Below the pieces are notes generated by a model, which did not search any database, had not been told where the DNA came from, and worked only from the letters and a program-made list of their open reading frames with translations. From Stappia albiluteola (GTDB lineage: Bacteria; Pseudomonadota; Alphaproteobacteria; Rhizobiales; Stappiaceae): DNA of 64,000 bases. Position 1 is the stretch's first letter. Each line of letters starts with the position of its first letter. The stretch lies in assembly GCF_014050225.1 (NCBI RefSeq), contig NZ_JACFXV010000048.1, forward strand, positions 131,501 through 195,500. The letters are read 5' to 3'. The translations under genes and the position numbers were made by a program. Below, one piece after another: positions 34,421 through 45,532 of this stretch.

Positions 34421-36007
34421 TCAGAAGCTCAACGGCTTCACCTGCTTGACATGCGGGTGCGCCAGCACGCGGTCGATGACCGGCTGCGGCACCTCGCCGT
34501 CGACTTCGACAAGGCAGATCGCATCCTGGCCCGGCGCCAGGCGGCCCAGGTTGAAGGTGGCGATATTGACCCCCGCCTCGCCCAGCACCATGCCCAGATG
34601 GCCGATGAAGCCCGGCTTGTCTTCGTTGGTGACGTAGAGCATGTGGGCGCCGAGTTCAGCTTCCATGTTGATGCCCTTCACCTGGATGATGCGCGGCTTG
34701 CCGTCGGCGAACACGGTGCCGGCGACCGAACGCTCCTGCCGGTCGGTGATCACCGTCAGGCGGATGTAGTTCTCGTAGGCGCCCTGCTGCTCGCGGCGCA
34801 CATCCTCCACGTGGATGCCGCGCTCGCGCGCCAGCGACGGAGCCGACACCATGTTGACCGTCTGCAACAGCGGCCGCAGGAATCCGGTGAGCGCCGCCGC
34901 CGTCAGCGCCTTGACGTTCATTTCCGCCACCTCGCCCTCATATTCCAGGCGGATGGTGTTGACGCCGGTCTCCGTCAGCTGCCCGGCGAAGGAGCCGAGC
35001 TGCTCGGCAAGCTTCACGAAGGGCGTCAGTTTCGGCGCTTCCTCCGCCGAGATCGACGGCATGTTGATGGCGTTGGTGACCGCGCCATGCAGAAGATAGT
35101 CGGACATCTGCTCGGCGACCTGCAGCGCGACGTTTTCCTGCGCTTCCATGGTCGATGCGCCCAGATGCGGCGTGCACACCAGGTTCGGCGCGCCGAACAG
35201 CACGTTCTCGGTTGCCGGCTCCACGGAGAAGACGTCGAAGGCCGCCCCCTTCACCTTGCCGCTGTCCAGCGCCGCCCTCAGAGCTACCTCGTCGACCAGC
35301 CCGCCGCGCGCGCAATTGATGATGTAGACGCCCTCCTTCATCTTCGCGATCGCATCGGCATTGATGATGTTGCGCGTCTTGTCGGTCATCGGCACGTGCA
35401 GCGTGACGAAGTCGGCACGGCGGAACAGTTCGTCGAGCTCCACCTTCTCCACGCCGATATCCTGCGCCCGCTCCACCGACAGGAACGGGTCGTAGGCGAC
35501 GACCTTCATTTTCAGGCCGAGCGCCCGGTCAGCAACGATGGAACCGATATTGCCGCAACCGATCAGGCCGAGCGTCTTTGACGTGATCTCGGTGCCGATG
35601 AAGCGCGACTTCTCCCACTTGCCGGCCTGGGTGGAGGCGTTGGCCTCCGGGATCTGGCGGGCGGCGGCGAACATCATCGCGATCGCATGCTCGGCTGTGG
35701 TGATGGCGTTGCCGAAGGGCGTGTTCATCACGATGATGCCCCTGGCGGTTGCCGCCGCCACGTCGACATTGTCGACGCCGATGCCGGCGCGGCCGATCAC
35801 CTTCAGCCTTTCGGCACCGGCGATGATCTTTTCCGTCACCTTGGTCGCGGAGCGGATGGCGAGGCCGTCGTAATTGCCGATGACGGCAGCAAGCTTTTCC
35901 TTGTCCTTGCCGAGATCGGGCATGAAGTCCACGTCGATGCCGCGATCCTTGAAGATCTGCACGGCTTCGGGCGAAAGCTTGTCGGAAATCAGAACCTTGG
36001 GAGCCAT
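34421..36007 (-). CDS. serA: D-3-phosphoglycerate dehydrogenase
   Basis: 528 residues, the long type 1 enzyme. The NAD-binding Rossmann core (LGLIGCGNIGSIVADRALGL) and substrate domain are followed by an intervening domain (about 320-450) and a C-terminal ACT domain (MLYVTNEDKPGFIGHLGMVLG) for serine feedback. Catalytic Arg is in CARGGLVDE and catalytic His in TPHLGASTMEAQ. It oxidises 3-phosphoglycerate in serine synthesis. It follows serC after 89 bases, so both pathway steps are probably co-transcribed. Confidence 0.96.
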   Translation of the reverse strand: MAPKVLISDKLSPEAVQIFKDRGIDVDFMPDLGKDKEKLAAVIGNYDGLAIRSATKVTEKIIAGAERLKVIGRAGIGVDNVDVAAATARGIIVMNTPFGNAITTAEHAIAMMFAAARQIPEANASTQAGKWEKSRFIGTEITSKTLGLIGCGNIGSIVADRALGLKMKVVAYDPFLSVERAQDIGVEKVELDELFRRADFVTLHVPMTDKTRNIINADAIAKMKEGVYIINCARGGLVDEVALRAALDSGKVKGAAFDVFSVEPATENVLFGAPNLVCTPHLGASTMEAQENVALQVAEQMSDYLLHGAVTNAINMPSISAEEAPKLTPFVKLAEQLGSFAGQLTETGVNTIRLEYEGEVAEMNVKALTAAALTGFLRPLLQTVNMVSAPSLARERGIHVEDVRREQQGAYENYIRLTVITDRQERSVAGTVFADGKPRIIQVKGINMEAELGAHMLYVTNEDKPGFIGHLGMVLGEAGVNIATFNLGRLAPGQDAICLVEVDGEVPQPVIDRVLAHPHVKQVKPLSF

Positions 36008-36096
36008 GTGGGCCTCCGGAAAATCTGTTCGGTATCGGCCACGCCCGGCAGGAACGCGTCCTGCCGCAGCTCAGCCTCGAAATCTTGCGGGAAGTG

Positions 36097-37272
36097 TCAG
36101 GCGGCAGCCTTCAGCTTCGCCTTTTCCGCGGCGAAGGCCCAGTCGAACCATGCCGTAAGCGCGGCGATGTCCGAGGTCTCCACCGTCGCCCCGCACCAGA
36201 TGCGGAAGCCCGACGGGGCATCGCGATAGGCGCCGATGTCATAGGCAACACCCGCCGCCTCGAGCCGGCTTGCGATCGCCTTGGCGAAGGCGGCCTGCGC
36301 AGCTTCGTCGAGTGCGGTCACCTCGCCGTCGACGATCTTCAGGCAGACGGAGGTGTTGGAGCGGGTCGCGGGATCCGTGGCCAGGAAATCGACCCAGTCG
36401 GCCCGCGCCACCCAGTCGGCGATCGTCCCGGCATTGGCGTCGGCCCTGCCGATCAGGGCGGAAAGTCCGCCGATCGACTTCGCCCATTTCAGGGCGTCGA
36501 GATAGTCTTCCACGCACAGCATGGAGGGCGTGTTGATGGTCTCGCCCTTGAAGATGCCCTCGATCAGCTTGCCGCCCTTGGTCAGGCGGAAGATCTTCGG
36601 CAGCGGCCAGGCCGGCTGGTAGCTCTCGAGCCGCTCCACCGCGCGCGGCGACAGGATCAGCATGCCGTGCGCTGCCTCGCCGCCCAGCACCTTCTGCCAG
36701 GAGAAGGTGACGACGTCGAGCTTCGAGAAATCGAGCGCCTGCGCGAAGGCCGCCGAGGTGGCGTCGCAGATGGTCAGGCCTTGGCGATCGGCCGGGATCC
36801 AGTCGCCATTCGGCACCCGCACGCCTGAAGTCGTGCCGTTCCAGGTGAAGACGACGTCGTGGGAGAAGTCGACCGCCGAGAGATCCGGGAGCGCGCCATA
36901 AGGCGCTTCCAGCCGGCGAACATTGTCGAGCTTCAGCTGCTTGACCACGTCGGTCACCCAGCCCGAACCGAAGCTCTCCCAGGCCAGCATGTCGACAGGC
37001 CGCGCGCCGAGCAGCGACCACAGCGCCATTTCGACGGCGCCGGTGTCGGAGGCCGGCACGATGCCGATCCGGTAGTCGGCGGGCACCTGCAGCACCTCGC
37101 GCGTCAGCTCGATCGCTTCGGCGAGCTTGGCCTTGCCCTGCTTGGCACGATGAGACCGGCCGAGCGAGGCATCGCTCAGCGCTTCCAGCGTCCAGCCGGG
37201 ACGCTTGGCGCAGGGGCCGGATGAAAAATGGGGATTCGCCGGCTTCACGGCCGGCTCGTTTGGCGTCGTCAT
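36097..37272 (-). CDS. serC: Phosphoserine aminotransferase
   Basis: 391 residues, the alphaproteobacterial type of SerC. PLP-binding Lys is in [27 protein letters not shown] at the N-terminus and the [15 protein letters not shown] segment are family signatures. It transaminates 3-phosphohydroxypyruvate with glutamate, the step after SerA. A short leader with hairpins resembling the known serC RNA motif lies upstream, so expression may be regulated after transcription starts. Confidence 0.95.
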   Translation of the reverse strand: MTTPNEPAVKPANPHFSSGPCAKRPGWTLEALSDASLGRSHRAKQGKAKLAEAIELTREVLQVPADYRIGIVPASDTGAVEMALWSLLGARPVDMLAWESFGSGWVTDVVKQLKLDNVRRLEAPYGALPDLSAVDFSHDVVFTWNGTTSGVRVPNGDWIPADRQGLTICDATSAAFAQALDFSKLDVVTFSWQKVLGGEAAHGMLILSPRAVERLESYQPAWPLPKIFRLTKGGKLIEGIFKGETINTPSMLCVEDYLDALKWAKSIGGLSALIGRADANAGTIADWVARADWVDFLATDPATRSNTSVCLKIVDGEVTALDEAAQAAFAKAIASRLEAAGVAYDIGAYRDAPSGFRIWCGATVETSDIAALTAWFDWAFAAEKAKLKAAA

Positions 37273-37355
37273 ATGCCTACCCTTCCAGATAGAAGCCCCT
37301 CGTTGGGGAGGGGTGTCCCACTGACCGGGCTACGGCATCGCCCCGGAAGCGTCAA
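37273..37355 (-). promoter_or_regulatory. serC promoter and leader resembling the serC RNA motif
   Basis: On the minus strand TTGACG (37350-37355) and a weak TAGCCC 17 bases on (37327-37332) form a candidate promoter. The following leader of about 48 bases has CCCCTC-6-GAGGGG and a second small hairpin (CTTC..GGAAG) ending in GAAGGGTAGG before the ATG. A serC leader motif has been described in alphaproteobacteria upstream of serC-serA. I match it by position and hairpins only, without a covariance-model search. Confidence 0.5.
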
Positions 37356-37391
37356 GCGGATTCGGAGTATCCGCACGCCGGCCGAACGCAA

Positions 37392-37428
37392 GGCAAACAA
37401 AAAGGGCCGGCGGATGGCGCCGGCCCTT
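37392..37428 (-). terminator. Terminator after the outer-membrane-protein gene
   Basis: AAGGGCCGGC (37402-37411) pairs with GCCGGCCCTT (37419-37428), with a T-rich tail on the minus strand. It lies 22 bases past the stop of the minus-strand porin-like gene. Confidence 0.88.
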
Positions 37429-37450
37429 CGCTCCCGGATCGCTCCGGTGC

Positions 37451-38242
37451 TCAGTACTTGGTGACGATCGGCTCAACCGGCAGATAGGCCGGCGCGCTGT
37501 CAAACGTATATCGAAGCCCGACGCGGATCTCGTGCGCCTGCAGGTCTTCGTATTTGATCTTGGCCGTTGCACCGGCGGTGCTGAAGGTTTCCGAATAGCC
37601 GTCACCGATGTTCAGGTAGCGATAGCCGGCGTCGAGCGACAGGTTCGGATTGAAGGCGTAGGATGCGCCCGCCATCAGAGCCCACGAGAAGCTCCAGTGG
37701 CCGTCGCCGGGATAAGCGCCGGAGCTGCCGTCCGGATTGGAGAAGCGAATACCGTCGACATTCACGTAGGACGCACCGATGCCGCCGCCGACATAGGGCG
37801 TGAAATTGTTCCAGGTGCCGAGATCGAAATAGGCATTCCACAGGACGGTCCAGACATCGATATCCGCCGTTTCGGTGGAAGAGGAGGCTGTTCCGCCGAC
37901 GCCGCAGGTGGCGCAAGGAGCGTTGCCTTCAAAATTCGACTGGAATTCGTAGTCGAGCGTCACGTCGGACCGGAAGTATTCGTTGAAGCGATAACCGACG
38001 CCGATGCCGATCACAGCAGTATCGTCCAGGCTCTCGTTCTGAAACTCGATGCTGCTGTAGGACACATCGGGATCCTGGTAGATCTTGTAGCCGATGTCGC
38101 CGCGCAGGTACCAGCCGCCGGTGACCACCGGCACTTGCGGAATATGTTCGATGACCGGTGCCGGCAGGTCTGCCGCAAGGGCGGCGGTCGAGAAAACCGT
38201 CGCGACGCCGGCCAGAGACAGTTTTCTGAAAATGCTGCCCAT
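37451..38242 (-). CDS. Outer-membrane beta-barrel protein (Omp25/Omp31-like)
   Basis: About 263 residues. A signal peptide (GSIFRKLSLAGVATVFSTAALA) ends before DLPAPVIEH. The rest is an eight-stranded OmpA/Omp25-type barrel with alternating hydrophobic strands (GGWYLRGDIGYKIYQD ... AGYRYLNIGDG ... HEIRVGLRYTF) and C-terminal aromatic residues. It contributes to outer-membrane structure; related Brucella Omp25 proteins are linked to CtrA. I chose the ATG at 38242 because it begins the signal peptide. The promoter region carries a perfect CtrA box. Confidence 0.85.
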   Translation of the reverse strand: MGSIFRKLSLAGVATVFSTAALAADLPAPVIEHIPQVPVVTGGWYLRGDIGYKIYQDPDVSYSSIEFQNESLDDTAVIGIGVGYRFNEYFRSDVTLDYEFQSNFEGNAPCATCGVGGTASSSTETADIDVWTVLWNAYFDLGTWNNFTPYVGGGIGASYVNVDGIRFSNPDGSSGAYPGDGHWSFSWALMAGASYAFNPNLSLDAGYRYLNIGDGYSETFSTAGATAKIKYEDLQAHEIRVGLRYTFDSAPAYLPVEPIVTKY

Positions 38243-38649
38243 GTCCCCGTTCCTCATACTCGGCGCCCGCGCAATAGATTTGACGGATACGCCACTCAAA
38301 ACACGAGGACAGAATTGGCGAAAAGTTTTAAGTTAGACTTAACCGTATTCTTTAACCGTGATTTTTTACCTTAACGAAAAGTTTAAATCTCAATAACGTG
38401 GTTAATGAAATCATAATACTGTGCATCCTGCTTCCGACTCCCGCAGGGAAAGGAGCGACTCCCGCACCTGGCGGCCATGCTGGCCTGCGGCCGCAAAAGC
38501 GCCAGTACCGAGAAATCAGCGCGGGCGAAACCCGCACCTTCTTCTCGTCAGAGACGCGCGTAGAGCGACTGATATCTGGACCCGGATCACGCGATGCGCT
38601 GCCGCGCACGCGGTCCGGGTTGACGACGTAAACCGGGAGGGCAGCCGCG
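38243..38649. promoter_or_regulatory. Promoter region of the outer-membrane-protein gene, many TTAA motifs
   Basis: 407 bases. The 38320-38410 part is A/T rich with six or so TTAA motifs, including the complete CtrA box at 38328-38343. The part next to glmM (38570-38625) has a weak stem (ACCCGGA 38580-38586 with TCCGGGT 38614-38620) that could end glmM transcription. No gene is supported. Confidence 0.55.
38328..38343. promoter_or_regulatory. CtrA binding site (TTAA-N7-TTAAC)
   Basis: TTAA (38328-38331), seven bases, TTAA (38339-38342), then C: an exact match to the consensus for CtrA. It sits 86 bases upstream of the outer-membrane-protein start on the minus strand. Confidence 0.72.
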
Positions 38650-39996
<1,347 letters not shown>

Positions 39997-40148
39997 CTTC
40001 TATCCGTAATCAGTCTTGTATTCGTAATCCGAGCCTCACCGGGCTGCGCGGCCTGTCGCTGCGCGCCGGGAATCGTCATTCGCCCTCACTGTCGTGTTTT
40101 ACACCCGATAGCGTTGCGAATTGTTCAATAATTGTGTGCGGTTGTTAC

Positions 40149-40180
40149 GAAAACACCCGGCCTTTTCCAAGGCCGGGTGT
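40149..40180 (-). terminator. ftsH terminator
   Basis: ACACCCGGCC (40153-40162) pairs with GGCCGGGTGT (40171-40180) with an 8-base loop, followed on the minus strand by TTTT. It lies 41 bases past ftsH, so glmM probably has its own promoter or depends on read-through. Confidence 0.88.
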
Positions 40181-40220
40181 CTGCAATTTTGCGATGCCTG
40201 ACGATATCTGGATTTCGATA

Positions 40221-42149
40221 TCAGGACTGCGGCTGGGGCTCCATGCCGCCGGACGGCGCGTCGCCCTCGCCGCCGCGCTTGACGCCGGTCTTCGGCACGG
40301 CGGAAGCGCGGGCCGTCGGCTGGTCGTCGTCGGATTCGCGCACCGGCGGCTTGCCGTTGAGCAGGTCCTTGATCTCCTCGCCCGACAGCGTCTCGTATTC
40401 GAGCAGGCCGTTGGCGATGGTGTGGAGCTGGTCCTCATGCTCGGTCAGCACGCGCTTGGCCGTCTCGTAGCCCTGATTGACGAAGGCCTTGATCTCCGCG
40501 TCGACGATCTTCTGCGTCTCGTCGGAGACGGTCTGATGCTTGGCGACGGAATGGCCGAGGAACACCTCTTCCTGGTTCTCGCCGTAAAGCAGCGGTCCCA
40601 GCTTGTCGGACATGCCGAACTGCGTTGCCATGGCGCGCGCCAGCTTGGTCGCCATCTGGATGTCGCCGGACGCGCCCGAGGTGACCTTCTCGTAACCGAA
40701 GATCATCTCCTCGGCGACGCGGCCGCCCATGGCCACCGCCAGATCGGCCTTGCACTTGCCGCGCGTGAGCGAGACCTGGTCCTTTTCCGGCAGACGCATG
40801 ACCATACCGAGCGCACGGCCGCGCGGGATGATCGTCGCCTTGTGGATTGGGTCGGACGCCGGCATATGCAGCGCCACCAGCGCGTGGCCGGCCTCGTGAT
40901 AGGCGGTCAGCCGCTTTTCCTCTTCCGTCATGACGAGCGTACGGCGCTCCGCGCCCATCATCACCTTGTCCTTGGCGTCCTCGAATTCCTGCATGGTCAC
41001 CAGACGCTTGCCGCGCCGGGCCGCCAGCAGGGCCGCCTCGTTGACGAGGTTCATGAGGTCGGCGCCCGAGAAACCGGGCGTGCCGCGCGCCAACGTGCGC
41101 ACATTGACGTCCGGCGCCAGCGGCACCTTGCGCATGTGGACCTTGAGGATCTTCTCGCGGCCGACGACGTCCGGGTTCGGCACCACGATCTGCCGGTCGA
41201 AGCGACCCGGGCGAAGCAGCGCCGGATCGAGCACGTCCGGACGGTTGGTCGCCGCGATGATGATGATGCCCTCGTTCGGCTCGAAGCCGTCCATCTCGAC
41301 GAGGAGCTGGTTGAGCGTCTGCTCGCGCTCGTCGTTGCCGCCGCCGAGGCCCGCGCCACGATGGCGGCCGACGGCATCGATCTCGTCGATGAAGATGATG
41401 CAGGGGGCGTTCTTCTTGGCCTGCTCGAACATGTCGCGCACGCGGCTGGCGCCGACGCCCACGAACATTTCCACGAAATCCGAGCCGGAAATGGTGAAGA
41501 AGGGTACGTTCGCCTCACCCGCGACCGCACGCGCCGTCAGCGTCTTGCCGGTGCCCGGAGGGCCGACCAGCAGCACGCCGCGCGGGATGCGCCCGCCGAG
41601 CCGCTGGAACTTCTGAGGGTCGCGCAGGAATTCCACGATCTCCTGCAAATCTTCCTTGGCCTCGTCGATGCCGGCCACGTCGTCGAAGGTGACGCGGCCA
41701 TGGGCCTCCGTCAGCAGCTTGGCCTTGGACTTGCCGAAGCCCATCGCCTTGCCGCCGGAGCCCTGCATCTGGCGCATCACGAAGATCCAGATGCCGAGAA
41801 TGATGAGCATCGGGAACCACGATACCAGCGCGCCGAGGAGCGAGAAATTCTCCGTCGGGGGCCGCGCGGTGATCAGCACGCCTTTCGTGCGCAGCAGCTC
41901 CACGTATTCGCCGGCATTTTCAGGCGCATAAGTCTGGAACGTGCCGCCATTGCTGGTGCGGCCCGTTACCTGCTGGCCCTGGATGGTAACCTCCCGCACA
42001 TCGCCCTGCTCCGCCTGGTTCAGGAACTGGGAAAACGGGATCTCGTTGCTGGCGCTTCTTTGTCCAGGCCCCTGGAAAAGCTGGAACAGGGCGATCAGCA
42101 GCAGGCCGATGATCACCCAAAGCGCGAAATTGCGGAAGTTTGCGTTCAT
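40221..42149 (-). CDS. ftsH: ATP-dependent zinc metalloprotease FtsH
   Basis: About 642 residues. Two membrane helices ([17 protein letters not shown] near the N-terminus and [15 protein letters not shown] near 105) flank a periplasmic domain. The AAA module has Walker A GPPGTGKT, Walker B IIFIDEID and the second region of homology. The zinc site is HEAGH near residue 420. The C-terminal tail is low complexity. It degrades misfolded and regulatory membrane proteins and, in many bacteria, RpoH. GAAGGGAACCAG precedes the ATG at 42149; the longer frame has no support. Confidence 0.97.
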   Translation of the reverse strand: MNANFRNFALWVIIGLLLIALFQLFQGPGQRSASNEIPFSQFLNQAEQGDVREVTIQGQQVTGRTSNGGTFQTYAPENAGEYVELLRTKGVLITARPPTENFSLLGALVSWFPMLIILGIWIFVMRQMQGSGGKAMGFGKSKAKLLTEAHGRVTFDDVAGIDEAKEDLQEIVEFLRDPQKFQRLGGRIPRGVLLVGPPGTGKTLTARAVAGEANVPFFTISGSDFVEMFVGVGASRVRDMFEQAKKNAPCIIFIDEIDAVGRHRGAGLGGGNDEREQTLNQLLVEMDGFEPNEGIIIIAATNRPDVLDPALLRPGRFDRQIVVPNPDVVGREKILKVHMRKVPLAPDVNVRTLARGTPGFSGADLMNLVNEAALLAARRGKRLVTMQEFEDAKDKVMMGAERRTLVMTEEEKRLTAYHEAGHALVALHMPASDPIHKATIIPRGRALGMVMRLPEKDQVSLTRGKCKADLAVAMGGRVAEEMIFGYEKVTSGASGDIQMATKLARAMATQFGMSDKLGPLLYGENQEEVFLGHSVAKHQTVSDETQKIVDAEIKAFVNQGYETAKRVLTEHEDQLHTIANGLLEYETLSGEEIKDLLNGKPPVRESDDDQPTARASAVPKTGVKRGGEGDAPSGGMEPQPQS

Positions 42150-42206
42150 CTGGTTCCCTTCGCCGCTCGCTGCGACGGTCAAATGCGGAGAGCGGGCATA
42201 GCCTGC

Positions 42207-42236
42207 AACATAGGTTTCCGGCCGCACGCTGCCAAG
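42207..42236 (-). promoter_or_regulatory. Possible sigma-32 promoter for ftsH
   Basis: On the minus strand CTTGGC (42231-42236) and CCTATGTT (42207-42214) are 16 bases apart, close to the alphaproteobacterial RpoH consensus of CTTGAC-like and CCTATNT-like boxes. The start would fall near 42200, giving a leader of about 50 bases. ftsH is a classic heat-shock gene. Confidence 0.5.
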
Positions 42237-42322
42237 GCCTGAGGCCAAGTTGTCACACCGCCCTCTCCATTTTGTTAAACGCTTGCGCGTATCTGTGCAC
42301 GCAGAAAGGCTTTTTTGCCGCT

Positions 42323-43612
42323 TCAGGGTTGCAGGGGCGATTGCAGGGACAGAATAGAACAACCCTCCGGCAGGCCGCATCCGCAAAAGCCCGGTACGCG
42401 GACGTCGCCGTCCCCGAAAAGGATCAATGGCGCGGCCTCGAAGGCCGCCGCCGGCCAGCCAGCGGGCGGCTTCAGGTCCAGCCGCTTCAGGCCGCCCTTG
42501 CCGAGCGGCGCCACCCGCAGCCGGCAACTCTTTCCCGCCTCGACCAGATAGCGGTCATCGAAAACGGCGCGTGCCGCTTTCGCCTCTTCGCCGATTTCGA
42601 CGGGTTCGATCCCCTCGCGCCCCGCTTCCCGCCAGACAAAGAGGAAATCGCCCTTTCGCGCGATCACCGCGCCGCCGAGCGTGCGTTTGGCTCCGGGCAA
42701 GGCCAGGAGGCCGGCCGCCGCCCGCACGAGCTTTTCATGCGCGGGCATGTAGTCGCTGCCCGATGCCGCACGGATCAGGCGGGCAAGCAGGCGGTAGCGC
42801 AGATCCTCCGGAAGCGCGGAGACATCCGTAACCTTCAGCCGCACCGGACCCGCCGCGTGGAACTCGGCGCGTTCCAGCACCCTTGTCACGCGGGCATCGA
42901 CGGCATCCGCCATCCGCCCGAAGAGATGCGCGGCCCGCGCCAGGCGATCGGCCGTCAGTCCCTCGCGGGCAAGAGCCGGCATCAGCTTGCGGAAACGGAC
43001 GCGCTCATAGCCCGGGTCCTCGTTGGACGGATCCTCGCACCAGGCGATGCCGGCGTCCCGCAACATCGCCACGAGCCGCGCCTTCGGAATGCCGAGAAAG
43101 GGCCGCAGCACCGGCAACCCGTACCAGGAAGAGTGCGCACGCATGCCGGCAAGACCGAAGATCTGGCTGCCATGCGTGAGGCGAATGAGGAAGGTTTCCG
43201 CCTGGTCGTCGAGGTGATGGGCCAGCACCAGGGCCTGCGCGCCCACGTCGCGCGCAGCGTCGCTCATCAGCCAGCGCCGGGCGGCCCGCGCCTTGGCCTG
43301 GATGCCGGATTGCGGCTTGTCGCCGCCCCAGCGCAGCGTCATGTGGGGAATGCCAAGCCCGGCACAATAGGCAGCCACCGCCTGCGCCTCGCGTTCGGCT
43401 TCGGGGCGAAGGCCGTGATCAACGGTCAGTGCCGTCAACGCGGGAGAGTCCTGCCGCCTCTGCCCCCAGCGGTGGAGAAGATATAGCAGGGCGGTCGAAT
43501 CCGCGCCGCCGGAAACACCGATCGCCAGGCGGGAATAGCCTGAAAGCGGCGCAAACAGCGCATCCGCCTCCCTGTCGCCGAGCGGCGCAACGGTATCAGG
43601 AGCAGCCGGCAC
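42323..43612 (-). CDS. tilS: tRNA(Ile)-lysidine synthetase
   Basis: 429 residues. The PP-loop ATPase motif is [13 protein letters not shown] near residue 34, with the later motifs [16 protein letters not shown] and [13 protein letters not shown]. It adds lysine to C34 of the AUA-decoding tRNA-Ile. The start (43612) lies inside the end of cpoB, a 17-base overlap, which suggests coupling. C-terminal substrate domain present but weakly conserved. Confidence 0.93.
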   Translation of the reverse strand: MPAAPDTVAPLGDREADALFAPLSGYSRLAIGVSGGADSTALLYLLHRWGQRRQDSPALTALTVDHGLRPEAEREAQAVAAYCAGLGIPHMTLRWGGDKPQSGIQAKARAARRWLMSDAARDVGAQALVLAHHLDDQAETFLIRLTHGSQIFGLAGMRAHSSWYGLPVLRPFLGIPKARLVAMLRDAGIAWCEDPSNEDPGYERVRFRKLMPALAREGLTADRLARAAHLFGRMADAVDARVTRVLERAEFHAAGPVRLKVTDVSALPEDLRYRLLARLIRAASGSDYMPAHEKLVRAAAGLLALPGAKRTLGGAVIARKGDFLFVWREAGREGIEPVEIGEEAKAARAVFDDRYLVEAGKSCRLRVAPLGKGGLKRLDLKPPAGWPAAAFEAAPLILFGDGDVRVPGFCGCGLPEGCSILSLQSPLQP

Positions 43613-44591
43613 GCTGCTGTTCGGCCTGCGCCTCGGAGCGCACGGCGGCCGGAGCGCTCGGATATTTCGACAGCAGTTCGGAGAAGGTGGCGCAGGCTGC
43701 GTCGCGCTCGCCGATCCCCTTCAGCGACAGGCCGAGCTTGAGCAGGCTGTCGGTCACCTTGGAACTGCCGGGATAGTCGGTATAGCTCTTCAGGAAAGCG
43801 TCCGCCGCGTCGCGGTAGCGGCGCTGCGCGTAATAGGTCTCGCCAAGCCAGAACTGGGCGTTGCCGGCCAGCTCGTGATCGGGAAAATCGGTCAGGAAAA
43901 GGCCGAAGCCCGCCTGTGCGGCCGGATAGTCGCCAGACAGCATGAGGCGATAGGCATCGTCATAGGCCACGCGCGGATCGCCGAGCGGATCGGCAGCGGC
44001 AACCTGGTTGCCGATCGGGTCGCTTCCTGCATTCTCCGCGCCCCGGACGCCGGGAGGGGCGGCGCCTTCGCCGCCATCGGTCCCCCGGGTCGCCTCGCCG
44101 CCGCGCGCAAGGGCGGAAAGATCGAGCGGGCCGCTGCCATTCTCATAGCCGCCCGCCTGTCCGAATTCCGCGTCGCCCGAGCCTTCCGGCGCGCCGGCGG
44201 CGCCGTAGCTGCCGTCCAGCGTGCCGAGGGTGGAGGGCGGCGCGCCGAGCTGCGCGCTGCCTCCCTGCGCCTGCGGCGCCGAACCGGTCGTCGCCGGAGC
44301 CGCGTCCGAACGCTTGCCGGTTCCGCCGCCGCCTGCCTCAAGCTGCTGCAGGCGATATTCGTTGTCTTCCTGCATGCGGCGGATCTGATCCTGCAGCACG
44401 CGGATCTGATTGCTCAGTTCCTCGACCTGGCCGGTCAGCCGGCGCATGTTGTCTTCCACGTCGTTCAGGCGGACATTGGTCTCGGCGTCCGACTTGCCGC
44501 CGCCGAAAAGCTGCGCGGCGGCTGGCGCGGAAAACGCCGCAAGGCCGGCCGCGATCACCATGGCAGCCGCGAAAATTCTTCCAGAAATCAT
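43596..44591 (-). CDS. cpoB: Cell division coordinator CpoB (YbgF)
   Basis: 331 residues with a signal peptide (SGRIFAAAMVIAAGLAAFSAPAAA). An N-terminal coiled coil (about 35-85; TGQVEELSNQIRVLQDQIRRM) and a Gly/Ala-rich linker precede C-terminal TPR repeats (about 205-325; AYDDAYRLMLSGDYPAAQAGF ... NAQFWLGETYYAQRRYRDAADAF). CpoB links Tol-Pal action to peptidoglycan synthesis at the septum. It follows pal after 293 bases and overlaps tilS. Confidence 0.93.
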   Translation of the reverse strand: MISGRIFAAAMVIAAGLAAFSAPAAAQLFGGGKSDAETNVRLNDVEDNMRRLTGQVEELSNQIRVLQDQIRRMQEDNEYRLQQLEAGGGGTGKRSDAAPATTGSAPQAQGGSAQLGAPPSTLGTLDGSYGAAGAPEGSGDAEFGQAGGYENGSGPLDLSALARGGEATRGTDGGEGAAPPGVRGAENAGSDPIGNQVAAADPLGDPRVAYDDAYRLMLSGDYPAAQAGFGLFLTDFPDHELAGNAQFWLGETYYAQRRYRDAADAFLKSYTDYPGSSKVTDSLLKLGLSLKGIGERDAACATFSELLSKYPSAPAAVRSEAQAEQQRAGCS

Positions 44592-44826
44592 GGACCTCCT
44601 CCGATTGCCCCGGACCGGATTGGTATTTGCCGTCGCTTTATCGAGCCTGCGGCGTCAAGGGTTTGCCCGTGTTTCAAAGCTCGCGGATCGATAGTCCGCA
44701 GACCGTCCGGGCTCCCGAACGGTCTATTAGCACAGGGCGCCGAGAGTTCGGCCAAAATTTGGCGTTCCGCATCGCCCCCTTCGACGGACGCGCGGCGACG
44801 AAGCCTTGCGCCCCGCGCTCCGGACG

Positions 44827-44860
44827 GCAAAAAGCCGGCAGCGTCTCCGCCGCCGGCTTT
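44827..44860 (-). terminator. Terminator after pal
   Basis: AAAGCCGGC (44831-44839) pairs with GCCGGCTTT (44852-44860), with a T run on the minus strand. It separates pal from cpoB, which then needs its own promoter. Confidence 0.82.
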
Positions 44861-44884
44861 CTAGCGTTTTCGAGCTGCGAAACG

Positions 44885-45370
44885 TCAGCTGCTGGCGTTG
44901 TTCAGCACGGTGACGGCGCGGCGGTTCTGCGTCCAGCAGGACTCGTCGTTGCAAACGGCGACCGGACGTTCCTTGCCATAGGAGATCGTCCGCAGGCGCT
45001 CGCCCGAAACACCGCGCGAAACGAGATAGTCGCGCACCGCGTTGGCGCGGCGGGCGCCAAGGGCGATGTTGTACTGGCGCGTGCCGCGCTCGTCGGCATG
45101 GCCTTCGATCGTAACCGTGTACTTGCCGTAGCGGTTCAGCCACTGGGCCTGCTTGTCCAGAGTGCCCCTGGCCTGCGCGGAGAGCGTGGACTGGTCCTCG
45201 GAGAAATAAACCCTGTCGCCGACATTGACGACGAAGTCCTGCCCGGAGCCCGGCACTGCGTTGTTGGTAAGGCCGTCCTGCTTGTTTTGCGCGCAGGCTG
45301 CCAGCGTCAATCCCGTCGCCAGAACGGCAGCAAAACGAAAGCTGCGGGCGACCGTACCCATGTTCATCAT
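44885..45370 (-). CDS. pal: Peptidoglycan-associated lipoprotein Pal
   Basis: About 161 residues. Lipoprotein signal with lipobox LTLAAC (acylated Cys near residue 26), then an OmpA-type peptidoglycan-binding domain (VNVGDRVYFSEDQSTL ... IEGHADERGTRQYNIALGARRANAVRDYL). It is anchored in the outer membrane and binds TolB. I chose the ATG at 45370 after AGGAG; further ATG codons follow closely. Confidence 0.95.
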   Translation of the reverse strand: MMNMGTVARSFRFAAVLATGLTLAACAQNKQDGLTNNAVPGSGQDFVVNVGDRVYFSEDQSTLSAQARGTLDKQAQWLNRYGKYTVTIEGHADERGTRQYNIALGARRANAVRDYLVSRGVSGERLRTISYGKERPVAVCNDESCWTQNRRAVTVLNNASS

Positions 45371-45532
45371 CAAATCTCTACTCCTGCTCCCCTGCGTCCC
45401 CCGACAGGGTAAACCGTTGATAGCCAAAACTGGTTAAATCGGCGTTCTCAAACTTGGTAAACGGCTGGTAAATTGTCGCGGAGCGGGGAGGATCGCGCGA
45501 AAATTCCGCAGCCGCCGTTTAGTTCCTCTTCG

